From: JAGMDK01 sp023128695
Lineage (GTDB): Bacteria > Planctomycetota > Phycisphaerae > UBA1845 > Fen-1342
Assembly: GCA_030628805.1 (NCBI GenBank)
Contig: DAOVQG010000123.1
Span: forward strand, 1 to 12,354
DNA length: 12,354 bases
Reading direction: 5' to 3'
Position numbers and translations under genes: made by a program. How positions within the stretch are numbered: position 1 is the first letter of the stretch; each line of letters starts with the position of its first letter. Positions 1 to 7,737 of this stretch are shown one piece after another. The notes under the pieces were generated by a model. That model was not told the origin of the DNA, ran no database searches, and saw nothing but the letters and a program-made list of their open reading frames with translations.

Positions 1-55
1 CCCATACTGCTTATTCACGAAGAATACGCGCCGTTGCCCGATCGCGTCATTCGCG

Positions 56-70
56 GCGGCCGAAGGCCGC
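56..70. repeat. Short GC-rich palindrome
   Basis: GCGGCC-GAA-GGCCGC forms a perfect 6-bp stem with a 3-base loop. It sits in or just after the possible end of an upstream gene. No T-run follows on either strand, so it is not a convincing intrinsic terminator. Confidence 0.5.
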
Positions 71-80
71 GCATTCTAAC

Positions 81-93
81 AACTAACAACCAA
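81..93 (+). repeat. Copy 1 of a 13-bp intergenic repeat (AACTAACAACCAA)
   Basis: This AT-rich stretch sits in an otherwise GC-rich region. The same 13 bases occur on the minus strand at 7681-7693, again between genes. Here the flanks contain further CTAAC/ATAACTAAC units, giving a loosely repetitive block from about 76 to 102. Confidence 0.5.
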
Positions 94-235
94 TAACTAA
101 CGACATCAGAGCACTCAATAAACGGTTTTTTGAGATGATATCCCCAGTTCCACGGCCACGATTTTTAGTCACACCCGTTTGCATCGAGGGGTGAGCGGCA
201 CGAAAAGGGGTAGCACCTCCAACGACATGTGTACG

Positions 236-1537
236 TCAAGACGCAGGTGCCGAAGTGGGGGCCGGACCAGGACGTTGACTCGGAAAGGCAATGCCCTCGT
301 CCTCGTCGTGGCATTCGTCACACGAAGGCGGCTGGTCGAACTTGCGGTCGCCGTGGCATTCCTCACAATCCGTCTCTGCGTGATTCCCGTCTAGTATCTG
401 ACCGGTGAGCGTGTGGTCGAAATTGTCCGGCTCCCAATCGCTATGGCACGAGTCGCACTCGCGATCCAGCTTGGCGAACGGAATCGCCTTGTGGCAGACG
501 CGGCAACTGCGGCCCTGATGGTACCGGCTTAGCGGCCAGCCCGTGCCGGCGTGGTCGAACCGCTTGGGCTTCGGCTCGCCCGGCCACCAATGGCAGCGTC
601 TGCACCTGCCAGCCATCTCGGCGGTCGCCTGACCGGTATCACTGCCATGGCACCGGATGCACGGCTTATGGTGCTCACTCGGCACCCGGGACCGCTTCTG
701 CTCCCTGTCCTGCGCGTGGCAGCGCGTGCAGCTCTCCTTGTAGTGACACTCCACGCACTTCAGCCCGAAGCGGTGCACATGCTCGTGATGGCGGAAGATC
801 GCCTGTGATCCCGCGGCCTGCTTCGACGTGACGCCGTAGATCTCGGTATCCGGCTCCGGGATCGGCGGATGCATCTGCCCGAGTGGGTGCATCCGCCCCA
901 TAATGTCGTCCTTCGTCAACACCACGCCTTCGCCCTCTTCCGGTCGGCTGGCCTTGGGCATGTGACACTTGGCGCAGTCGGTCTCGTCAATCCAGTCCTT
1001 GTGGCAATTCAGGCATTGGCGGTGATAGGCACCTTTGAGGCTGGGCTTGGCGATATCCGTACCGGCTCCCGAGATATCGTGACACGTCTTGCAGGCGGGG
1101 TGCTGCTGACCTTCGGGCGTGTAATGGTGGCAGGTGACGCAACCCTCCGCCATCTCCGCCATCTCGGCGTGGCCCTTGTGATCGAACGGCACCGGCAGGT
1201 AGGCGTCCTCCAACTCATTGAGAATGACTATGTCCGGGCCTTGGTAGTCGTGCGCGTAAGCGGCGGCCCCGCGGCTCATCCGCCGCGTGCAAGATTGCAG
1301 GCACTTGTTTTCCGGGGCCGGCCTATCGCAAAGGTGGCAACGCCGACAGTCAGAATCGCTCTCTGCTTCCGCGACTAAGACACTCTTCTCCACGGCGGCT
1401 TGCTCGTCCACGCCGGCCTGCTCTTGGCGCGTCGCCGTGCGCAAGTACACCACAAGGGCGACGATACAAATCAGGCCAAGCAGGAGCACGCCCGTGCGCT
1501 GCGAAAGCAGTGTTTGCGGCACTATCTGTCTGCGCAT
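236..1537 (-). CDS. 13-heme membrane-anchored cytochrome c (copy 1, last gene of the operon)
   Basis: This 433-residue exported multiheme cytochrome probably takes electrons from the NrfD-type protein encoded just upstream and passes them on outside the cytoplasmic membrane. An N-terminal hydrophobic segment (about residues 16-33) with no obvious cleavage site suggests a membrane anchor. There are 13 CxxCH motifs, with first cysteines at 64, 133, 149, 175, 188, 261, 270, 293, 312, 345, 361, 391 and 406. The first sits in a distinctive cysteine cluster, CxxCHxC-x8-CLxxC (64-83). Extra histidines such as those in FRHHEHVH (248-255) could be distal heme ligands. The ATG at 1537 is chosen because GGTGGAG lies just upstream and the hydrophobic segment follows; the frame continues to 1642 but that part lies inside the previous gene. 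It overlaps that gene by 16 bp, suggesting translational coupling. It aligns along its length with the cytochrome at 5103-6467. The family resembles HmcA-type class III cytochromes; the electron partner is unknown. Confidence 0.93.
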   Translation of the reverse strand: MRRQIVPQTLLSQRTGVLLLGLICIVALVVYLRTATRQEQAGVDEQAAVEKSVLVAEAESDSDCRRCHLCDRPAPENKCLQSCTRRMSRGAAAYAHDYQGPDIVILNELEDAYLPVPFDHKGHAEMAEMAEGCVTCHHYTPEGQQHPACKTCHDISGAGTDIAKPSLKGAYHRQCLNCHKDWIDETDCAKCHMPKASRPEEGEGVVLTKDDIMGRMHPLGQMHPPIPEPDTEIYGVTSKQAAGSQAIFRHHEHVHRFGLKCVECHYKESCTRCHAQDREQKRSRVPSEHHKPCIRCHGSDTGQATAEMAGRCRRCHWWPGEPKPKRFDHAGTGWPLSRYHQGRSCRVCHKAIPFAKLDRECDSCHSDWEPDNFDHTLTGQILDGNHAETDCEECHGDRKFDQPPSCDECHDEDEGIAFPSQRPGPAPTSAPAS

Positions 1538-3723
1538 GCCGTCTCCACCCTGCAAAGCGGCGGACCTATCACGGGGAAGTAGGTCACGATGACACGCCAC
1601 AACACAAGCAGCGCGGCCACCGAGCCAATGGTCAATCCCCATTCGGCGAGGGACGGGAAGTAGATCCTCACGACATGCGGCGGCTGGTAGCCGATTAGAT
1701 AGACGTTCGCGCGATTCAGGACAACCCCGAGCATGACCAGCAGGGCCGCGACGGACAGCCAGCGCGGCGAACCGCGCACACGGCGGGAAGCAGTCATGGC
1801 AATCGGTATTACCAGGCCAAGGAGCATCTCAACGATAAACACCATACTCTGAGGCGAGCCGTCAATATGCAGCCAGGTGCCGCGGATAAGCATGTCGCCG
1901 ATCTTGACCGCGAGATAGATGCTCAGAAAGAAAGGAATGTACTTGGCCAGGGCTCCGAGAACGCGCATCTCCGGCTTGAGCTTCAATGCCCATGAGCCGC
2001 AGATGCACACGAAGATAACGGTGGGGAAACCAGTGGCAATGGCGGACAGCAGGAAGAGCAGCGAGAGAATCGGGCTGTACCACAGGGGATGGAGCTTCGA
2101 CGGCACCAGAGCCATGACGTGCCCCAGGGAGGATTGGTGCAGGCAGGATATGGCAACACCAAGGATGATGAAGAGGAACATGGTCTTGCCGACCACGCGA
2201 TTGGCCGCCTCACAGACACGGCTGAGCTTCGGGTGCCCTGGGGAACCGATGAAGCGTTCGCAAAAGATCGGTACGAACTCGACGTACAGCACGACGAGGT
2301 AGCACATTACGCACATGCCGACCTCGAACAACGCCGAGTTACCCTGCCACATGCTGGGCAACATCGGGTGCCAGATGTTGTAATACCTGCCCAGGTCGGC
2401 GGCCAGCACGACACAGGCAAACGTGTAGCCCAACAACGCGGCGACCAGCGCCGGCCGGGCAAGCGCATGGCAATACTGCCGATGAAAGATGTGCGCTATG
2501 GCGGCTGTCGTGAAACCGCCCGCCGCCAGGGCGATGAAGGAAACGTCGGCGATAATCCATAAACCCCAGGGATACTGCTGGTTCAGATTGGTGCTTGCCT
2601 CCAAGCCAAACAGCAGACGATAGACGCCACATACTGCTCCGAACGCCATGAGAGCCAATAAGGCCCAGACACCGGGCGTGAGCAGCTTACGGTTAACGGG
2701 AACCGGCGGGTCGTGATCAGCCACACGAGTAGTGCTTTGGACTTGCTCGCCTTCCCTCTCTCGCGGCGTCGGACTCGGGACCGACTGCTGCTCGCCGTCC
2801 GGTAGTGAGGCGTGCAACCCTGGTTGCGGCTCCGGCCTGGTCAGCCACATGGCCAAACCGAGCACGCCACACAAGGCAACCGGAGGCATGAAGTGCTTGA
2901 AGACGCCGTGCTGGATGGTTTCGGTAAGGCGGGGCGGGGCATCGGAGTCGAGGTTCAGAAAGCCGATCTTCTCGAACGGGACACTCGACAGGTACAACCA
3001 CGACGTGCCGCCGGCCTCGTGTTCGCCGTACACGTGATCGATGTAAACGTCCGGGTGTTCCTTGATTCTCTGATGGGCTCGCGCGAGCAGCTCGTCGCGC
3101 TTGCCGTAGGTCAGGCATTCTTTCGGACAGGCCTGCACACAGGCGGGCACGCCGCCTCTGTTCGGATTACCCTCGTTCGAGCACAGGGTACACTTGCGAA
3201 CTTGGGGAGCCCACACGTTATCATATTCGTACGTCGGAATCCCGAACGGACAAGCTACCATGCAGTATCGGCAACCCATGCACTTCCAGGGATCGTAGGT
3301 GACCGCCCCATTCGGCTGTTTCCGTATTGCTCCCACGAGGCAGGCGGACACGCAAGCCGGATCATTACAGTGAAGACAATTGGCCTTGACGTAGATCGAG
3401 CTCGCCGTGCCTTCCCGGCCTCGGAGAGGAAACTCGTTGACTGTCGTGTAGCTCCGCGGCCCGGGGCGGCGGATCTCAGCGAACACGGACTTGTCCTGCA
3501 ACTCGTCGGGCGTTGGGACCTCGAACCCGTTCACTTCCTGGCAAGCAGCCTCGCACCGACGGCACCCGTTGCAGTTCACGAGGTCCACCAGCACACCCAC
3601 CCAGTCGCCCGAAGCCACGTGACTCTCGGGCGCAGGCGCCGCGCCGCTGCAAAGGCCGACGATCGAACCGCCCAGACACGCCGCCCCCGCCTTTTCCAGA
3701 AGCTCTCGGCGACTAAGTTCCAC
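1522..3723 (-). CDS. Fused HybA-like four-cluster ferredoxin and NrfD/HybB-like membrane protein
   Basis: One 733-residue frame joins two subunits that are separate genes at 6464-8643. Residues 1-30 carry a Tat-type signal (SRRELLEK, Arg5-Arg6). Four cysteine quartets for [4Fe-4S] clusters follow at C51/54/57/61, C116/119/124/128, C148/151/154/158 and C178/181/195/199. A transmembrane helix lies at about 276-295, as in HybA. A Pro/Gln/Glu-rich linker (about 299-343) leads to an NrfD-type domain of about 390 residues with roughly ten hydrophobic helices, the kind that binds a quinone. The predicted role is electron exchange between quinone, the iron-sulfur clusters and the 13-heme cytochrome encoded next. 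The start is GTG at 3723: an in-frame TAG lies 12 bases upstream and the Arg pair directly follows. No clear ribosome site is visible, so translation may depend on the gene ending 41 bp upstream. The fusion could be genuine or an assembly error that removed a stop codon. Confidence 0.92.
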   Translation of the reverse strand: MELSRRELLEKAGAACLGGSIVGLCSGAAPAPESHVASGDWVGVLVDLVNCNGCRRCEAACQEVNGFEVPTPDELQDKSVFAEIRRPGPRSYTTVNEFPLRGREGTASSIYVKANCLHCNDPACVSACLVGAIRKQPNGAVTYDPWKCMGCRYCMVACPFGIPTYEYDNVWAPQVRKCTLCSNEGNPNRGGVPACVQACPKECLTYGKRDELLARAHQRIKEHPDVYIDHVYGEHEAGGTSWLYLSSVPFEKIGFLNLDSDAPPRLTETIQHGVFKHFMPPVALCGVLGLAMWLTRPEPQPGLHASLPDGEQQSVPSPTPREREGEQVQSTTRVADHDPPVPVNRKLLTPGVWALLALMAFGAVCGVYRLLFGLEASTNLNQQYPWGLWIIADVSFIALAAGGFTTAAIAHIFHRQYCHALARPALVAALLGYTFACVVLAADLGRYYNIWHPMLPSMWQGNSALFEVGMCVMCYLVVLYVEFVPIFCERFIGSPGHPKLSRVCEAANRVVGKTMFLFIILGVAISCLHQSSLGHVMALVPSKLHPLWYSPILSLLFLLSAIATGFPTVIFVCICGSWALKLKPEMRVLGALAKYIPFFLSIYLAVKIGDMLIRGTWLHIDGSPQSMVFIVEMLLGLVIPIAMTASRRVRGSPRWLSVAALLVMLGVVLNRANVYLIGYQPPHVVRIYFPSLAEWGLTIGSVAALLVLWRVIVTYFPVIGPPLCRVETACADR

Positions 3724-3764
3724 GGTGTTTATCTATCGCTATCATCGCCCATTCAGGCACGGTT

Positions 3765-4976
3765 TCAGAACCTTATGTAGGCATATCCCTGAAGTTCAAG
3801 GTCGATGATTCGCGGGTATGCGCCTATCACGATCTTGACTTCGGGCAGCACGTCCTGTCTCGTCCAGCCGCGTTCCTTCATGGTCTGGGCGCACAGCTCC
3901 ACGCTGACTCCCAGATCGACAAGTTCACGGATGATAGCCTTGTTCGGATTCCCGCCGGCCTTCTTCGTGAATGCCTCGTACGGCCCATCTTTCAGCATCC
4001 AATAGCCGGCATCACCGTGAAAGACGACGCTGATGTGCACCTCATTGTGTCGGATACCTATGTACTCGTAATCTTTCACGAGCCTCCGGACACACGCCAG
4101 CCCCAAGCCGACTTTGCCCTTCCATTCGTCGTTCTTGACGCGGCACACTACGCAGATGTCTTTGTGCACCGCCAGGGGGCTCGCGCCATGCGGCGGCGCC
4201 GTCCAACCCCACGACTCGAATATCTTGGCACCGTCTGGAGACAACAGAAAGTCAATGAATTTCGCCGCGAGCGGCTTCGCCTTGCCCCGCTGTGTCAAGG
4301 CGACGCTGCATTGCCGATAGACCCGGTAGTGCGTGCTTACCCTGATGTGCTCCGCGCGATCGCGCAGCGGCATATACCAGATGCTCCAGGTCAGCCAGGC
4401 ATCAATGTCGTCGCGCTCGAACCAGGCTTTCTTCGCTTCGGCACTGTTGGGGGCGAAGTACGCGATGTTCTGGCGAAACGCGCGGAATGTTCGGATGTCT
4501 CCCAGCTTGCTCGCCATGTCTTCCCACAGACCAGTCTGCCCCGAGCCGGTGACCACCATTACTTTCACTCCCGGCTTCAGCAGATCCGGTAAGTCGTGAA
4601 TCCCCTTGGGATTGCCCGGGCGGACCAGGATGGCTGACGGTCGGAGATACAGGGGCCTTACGGAGGCGGCGTCGACCTGAAGGTCCTTGTTGCGCATGAA
4701 ACCGGACATCATATATTCAGCGCTGCTATAGACCAGGTCCGCGTCACCCGTGGCCATATTGAGCCAGTCAGCGGTGGGGCCGGCCACAACATTCATTTCC
4801 ACGTTATGGCGCTTGCCAAATACCATCGCGGCCTCTTTGACAGCGGGCGAGGGCCCCAGCGGCCCGTACAAACGCAAGACCTCTTGCGCGAGAGCCTCGG
4901 GAGCCATGACCGTGGCAAGAGCCGCCAACACGATTGTGAACCGAAGACATAGTTGATGAACTGGACGCGTACACAT
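3765..4976 (-). CDS. Periplasmic binding protein (AcfC/ModA-like) fused to a DsrE-like domain
   Basis: The 403-residue product has a signal peptide (residues 1-30, likely cut after ALA). Residues about 31-258 look like a type-2 periplasmic binding protein of the AcfC/molybdate-binding kind: LYGPLGPSP near the start, GPTADW, the VVTGSGQTGLWED segment and FLLSPDGAKIF near the end. Residues about 272-403 resemble the DsrE/DsrF family of sulfur-handling proteins: HGDAGYWMLKD, NPNK, a conserved-type cysteine in VELCAQTM (Cys362), and a C-terminal LQGYAY. A further CVVC pair (275/278) sits at the start of the DsrE-like part. Being exported, this DsrE-like domain would act outside the cytoplasm, unlike classical DsrE. 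No ABC permease or ATPase is encoded nearby, so it may sense or present a ligand rather than import it. ATG at 4976 is chosen because AGGAG lies 8 bases upstream. Ligand and role are inferred; sulfur oxyanion, polysulfide or molybdate are candidates. Confidence 0.85.
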   Translation of the reverse strand: MCTRPVHQLCLRFTIVLAALATVMAPEALAQEVLRLYGPLGPSPAVKEAAMVFGKRHNVEMNVVAGPTADWLNMATGDADLVYSSAEYMMSGFMRNKDLQVDAASVRPLYLRPSAILVRPGNPKGIHDLPDLLKPGVKVMVVTGSGQTGLWEDMASKLGDIRTFRAFRQNIAYFAPNSAEAKKAWFERDDIDAWLTWSIWYMPLRDRAEHIRVSTHYRVYRQCSVALTQRGKAKPLAAKFIDFLLSPDGAKIFESWGWTAPPHGASPLAVHKDICVVCRVKNDEWKGKVGLGLACVRRLVKDYEYIGIRHNEVHISVVFHGDAGYWMLKDGPYEAFTKKAGGNPNKAIIRELVDLGVSVELCAQTMKERGWTRQDVLPEVKIVIGAYPRIIDLELQGYAYIRF

Positions 4977-5102
4977 AACTTGTTCTCCTGTGCATCTGCG
5001 ATAATGTGGCAGTCGGACTATCATTAGCCATAAGCTCCGGGCCAACCTTTGCTGGCGGCCGTGCGGGCATTCCTCACAGCATAGTCAGCGGGCTGTGCGC
5101 CA

Positions 5103-6467
5103 TCAAGGCTTCGCGGCCGGCTCGGCCTTCATCACCGGCCCGGGACGCTTCCGTGGAAACGCAATACCCTCGTCTTCGTCATGGCACTCGTCACACGTGG
5201 GCGGCGCGTCGAACTTGCGGTCGATGTGGCATTCCTCGCAGTCGGTCTCCACGTGGTTATCGTCCAGGATCTGGCCGGTAACCGCATGGTTGAACGTATC
5301 CGGTCCCCAGCCGGTGTGACAGAAGGCACACTCGCCTTGCAGTTTTCGGATGAAGTACAGCCGCTTATGGCAAGTCCGGCATGTGAGGCTGCCATGGTAC
5401 TTGCCCAGCGCGAACCCGGTTGTCGCATGGTCGAAACGCTGCGGGGCAGGAAGCTTGCTCTTCGAATGGCAGCGTTCACATTTGTCATCCTCGTGACAGG
5501 GGAAGCAAATGCCGTGCTGCTCCAGTCTGGAAGGACGGGCCGTAGGCAGCCGGCGCTCCTTGGCCGACTCGTGACAGCGCGCGCAAGTCTGGCCCCGGTG
5601 ACACTGCGCGCAGTCGTAGCCGTAGAGCTTGATGTGTTCCTGGTGGCGGAACAGCACATAGGGGCCCGATTCGTGCTCCGTCGTGTGCCGGAGGATGTGT
5701 TCCGGGTTTTCAATGGGAGGATGGCCGGCAACGTCACCCCGAGCCGGCAGACTTTCCACGGAGGTCGGTTCCGTCTGATCGCCTTTGGGGAGGTGGCATA
5801 TCGAGCACTTGGTGCTGTGGCTCCAGTCGCGGTGGCAACCCATACACTGGCGATGATAAGCGCCTTTGAGGTTGGGCACGCGCATTTCCTCTCCGGCGCT
5901 CTTGAGGAACACGGGCTTGTGACACGTCTGGCACGGGGGATAGAGCCCACCAGGGGCGGTGTGGTGGTGGCAGACCTCACAGCCGCCTGTCATCTCGGCC
6001 ATGTCGGCGTGCAGTTTGTGCGTGAACGGCACTGGCATGAAACGGCGCGCCTGCCATTCGAACGCATTGAGCAGGATAACATCGTCGGGAAGCTGCTCGG
6101 GGGCCGCCCCGGCGAGCGCCTCCGCCATGGCCCGGGGACACATTCGCAGACACGGATCTTCCCTGGTCGGGTTATCACACTCGTGGCACGCGCGGCAATC
6201 GATTTGGGACACGTCCATCGCAGGCTGCGAGTCCGCCTGGGATTGTGCTGTGGCCGCTTCCTCGGCCAGGGCCGCCTTATCTCTACCCGCGGCCAATGGT
6301 GGAACCCGTAGCTGTCTCTCCTTGGCGTGTGCGTCTTCGGTTCGCTTGGGTTTCTCCTGCGCCAGCAAGGACCTGCCCGCGACAACCGGAAGGAGAACGA
6401 CAAGTACGGCTGCTAGGCCGATGATAATGCGTGTGGAGATTACTCCTCGGTGAAACCGCATATTCAT
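5103..6467 (-). CDS. 13-heme exported cytochrome c (copy 2)
   Basis: The 454-residue product has an N-terminal hydrophobic stretch (about 13-36) ending near SLLAQ, acting as signal peptide or anchor, then a charged low-complexity stretch to about residue 85. It has 13 CxxCH motifs, with first cysteines at 91, 163, 179, 208, 221, 286, 295, 321, 330, 363, 380, 410 and 425. As in copy 1, the first lies in CxxCHxC-x8-CLxxC (91-110). The last about 40 residues are nearly the same as in copy 1 (ETDCEECH, DRKFD, CDECHDEDEGIAFP), so the two are clear paralogs; the rest differs more. The start at 6467 (MNM) is chosen because GTGAGGG precedes it and the ATG overlaps the TGA of the preceding NrfD-like gene by 4 bp (ATGA), typical of translational coupling. 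The same frame extends to 7076 but only as a shadow inside the NrfD gene. It is likely the periplasmic electron carrier of the first module. Confidence 0.93.
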   Translation of the reverse strand: MNMRFHRGVISTRIIIGLAAVLVVLLPVVAGRSLLAQEKPKRTEDAHAKERQLRVPPLAAGRDKAALAEEAATAQSQADSQPAMDVSQIDCRACHECDNPTREDPCLRMCPRAMAEALAGAAPEQLPDDVILLNAFEWQARRFMPVPFTHKLHADMAEMTGGCEVCHHHTAPGGLYPPCQTCHKPVFLKSAGEEMRVPNLKGAYHRQCMGCHRDWSHSTKCSICHLPKGDQTEPTSVESLPARGDVAGHPPIENPEHILRHTTEHESGPYVLFRHQEHIKLYGYDCAQCHRGQTCARCHESAKERRLPTARPSRLEQHGICFPCHEDDKCERCHSKSKLPAPQRFDHATTGFALGKYHGSLTCRTCHKRLYFIRKLQGECAFCHTGWGPDTFNHAVTGQILDDNHVETDCEECHIDRKFDAPPTCDECHDEDEGIAFPRKRPGPVMKAEPAAKP

Positions 6468-7660
6468 GCCGCCCTCACTTTTCCGGGGTGCGTGATAACG
6501 GGGAAATATGTCACGACGACCCGATACAGGAACATCAGCAAAGAAACCAGGCCGATCGTCACCGCGATCTCGCCGATCGCGGGGAAATAGCTCTTCACTG
6601 GATACAGCGGCATGAACGCCACCAGAAAGACGTTGATGCGGTTGAGCGCCACGCCCAGAACCACTAGCAGCGACGCCAGGAACAGCCAGCCGGGCGAGTT
6701 GCGCACCCGCGCCGACAAGAGCATCACAAACGGGACGATCACGCCGAAGACCATCTCGATGATGAACATCGTGCTCTGCGTTGATCCCTCGCCGAGGTAG
6801 ACGTAGCTGCCGCGGATGGCCATGTCCCCGATCTTGAACCCCAGGTAGGCCCCCAGCAAAACCGGGATATACTTGGCCAGCTTGCTGAGGATATGCATCT
6901 CCGGCTTGAGCTTCAACGACCAGGCGGCGTACATGCCTTCGAAGATGACCATTGGGAAGCCCACCGCGATCGCCGACAGCAGGAACAGGATCGTCATGAT
7001 CGGCGTAGACCACAGCGGGTGCATCTTGGACGGCACCAGGACCATCAGGTTCCCCAGCGACGACTGGTGCGCGCAAGACAGAACCACGCCGGCAATGATC
7101 AGCAGCGGCATGATCTTGTTTAGTATCGGGTAGACGCGGTCGCTCAGGTTGGTGAGCAGCGCAAAGCGCTTGTCATATTTTTGGAATCGTTCGCAGACGA
7201 TCGGGGCGAACTCGAGGTACAACACCGTCAGGTAAAGCATGACGCACATGCCTACCTCGAACAAGGCCGAGTTCGGGCTCCACATCCACGGCATGGCCGG
7301 ATGCCAGATGTTGTAGTAGCGGCCCAGGTCCGCCATCAACCCGATGCCGACGAAGGTGTAGCCCAGCATGGCGGTCAGCAGGGCCGGACGCACGATCGCG
7401 TGGTAGTGCTCGCGATGGAAGATGTGCGCCAGCGCACCCGCCGTGAACCCCCCCGCCGCCAACGCCACGCCCGTGGCCACGTCGAAGGCGATCCACAGCC
7501 CCCAGGGATGCTGTTGGTCCAGATTGGTCACCGAGCTGAGGCCAAAGATGAACCGCCAAGCCGCAAAACAGACCCCGATAAACGTCAGCAGTAGCAGCAC
7601 GTAGACGCCGGGCGTTAACAGCTTTCGCTCGACGGGCAAGGGTTCGTGATGTTCACTCAC
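6464..7660 (-). CDS. NrfD/HybB-like integral membrane subunit
   Basis: This 398-residue protein is almost entirely hydrophobic, with about ten predicted transmembrane helices. Examples are YVLLLLTFIGVCFAA, GVALAAGGFTAGAL, LLIIAGVVLSCAHQSS, and a last one before VVVTYFPV. The pattern matches the NrfD/HybB/PsrC family, which exchanges electrons or protons with menaquinone or ubiquinone and docks a ferredoxin-like subunit on the periplasmic face. It is closely parallel to the second half of the fused gene at 1522-3723, sharing ERKLLTPGV/NRKLLTPGV at the start, ADLGRYYNIWHP and CxHQSSLG. The start is GTG at 7660, preceded by GGGAG at 8 bases. The gene begins 77 bp after the ferredoxin stop and ends in a 4-bp ATGA overlap with the cytochrome. 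Confidence 0.92.
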   Translation of the reverse strand: MSEHHEPLPVERKLLTPGVYVLLLLTFIGVCFAAWRFIFGLSSVTNLDQQHPWGLWIAFDVATGVALAAGGFTAGALAHIFHREHYHAIVRPALLTAMLGYTFVGIGLMADLGRYYNIWHPAMPWMWSPNSALFEVGMCVMLYLTVLYLEFAPIVCERFQKYDKRFALLTNLSDRVYPILNKIMPLLIIAGVVLSCAHQSSLGNLMVLVPSKMHPLWSTPIMTILFLLSAIAVGFPMVIFEGMYAAWSLKLKPEMHILSKLAKYIPVLLGAYLGFKIGDMAIRGSYVYLGEGSTQSTMFIIEMVFGVIVPFVMLLSARVRNSPGWLFLASLLVVLGVALNRINVFLVAFMPLYPVKSYFPAIGEIAVTIGLVSLLMFLYRVVVTYFPVITHPGKVRAA

Positions 7661-7680
7661 GCTCCTGACTCCCAGTTGTT

Positions 7681-7693
7681 TTGGTTGTTAGTT
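7681..7693 (-). repeat. Copy 2 of the 13-bp intergenic repeat
   Basis: On the minus strand this reads AACTAACAACCAA, identical to 81-93. It lies in the 77-bp gap between the ferredoxin and NrfD genes, in an AT-rich island containing TTAATAACTAAC. In the paralogous fused gene this gap is replaced by a coding linker without the repeat. Confidence 0.5.
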
Positions 7694-7737
7694 ATTAACC
7701 ACCGTCTGGAGGCCTTCTGACGGTCGCCACTCCTGCC

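Larger units (their letters stand above)
1..235. other. Left-edge region without a clear gene; possible 3' end of an upstream gene
   Basis: All three plus-strand frames are open from the window edge and close close together: frame 2 with TAA at 77-79, frame 3 with TAA at 84-86, frame 1 with TAA at 94-96. A plus-strand gene converging on the cytochrome operon could therefore end here, but fewer than 32 codons are visible and I cannot choose the frame; frame 2 has the highest GC at third positions. From 97 to 235 I see no coding signal. No hairpin followed by a T-run is visible downstream of the minus-strand operon, so its terminator is not identified. A loose AT-rich dyad lies at 114-134. Confidence 0.25.

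Noticed and set aside
56..70. GC-rich palindrome as terminator of the operon
   Set aside because: It is about 165 bp past the stop and has no T-run on either strand.
236..1537. CRISPR-like or tandem DNA repeats suggested by regularly spaced cysteine/histidine codons
   Set aside because: The regularity comes from CxxCH codons; the DNA between them is not repeated.
2812..3780. Plus-strand open frame of 322 codons opposite the ferredoxin half of the fused gene
   Set aside because: It is the antisense shadow of a region with four intact iron-sulfur motifs, and no family is recognisable in it.
5181..6311. Long plus-strand open frame (376 codons) opposite cytochrome copy 2
   Set aside because: It is antisense to a gene with 13 clear heme motifs; its composition reflects the reverse complement of that gene and it shows no domain of its own.
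6468..7076. N-terminal extension of cytochrome copy 2 to give 657 residues
   Set aside because: The extra part overlaps the NrfD gene in another frame and would bury the signal peptide; the ATGA overlap with a ribosome site gives a much better start at 6467.
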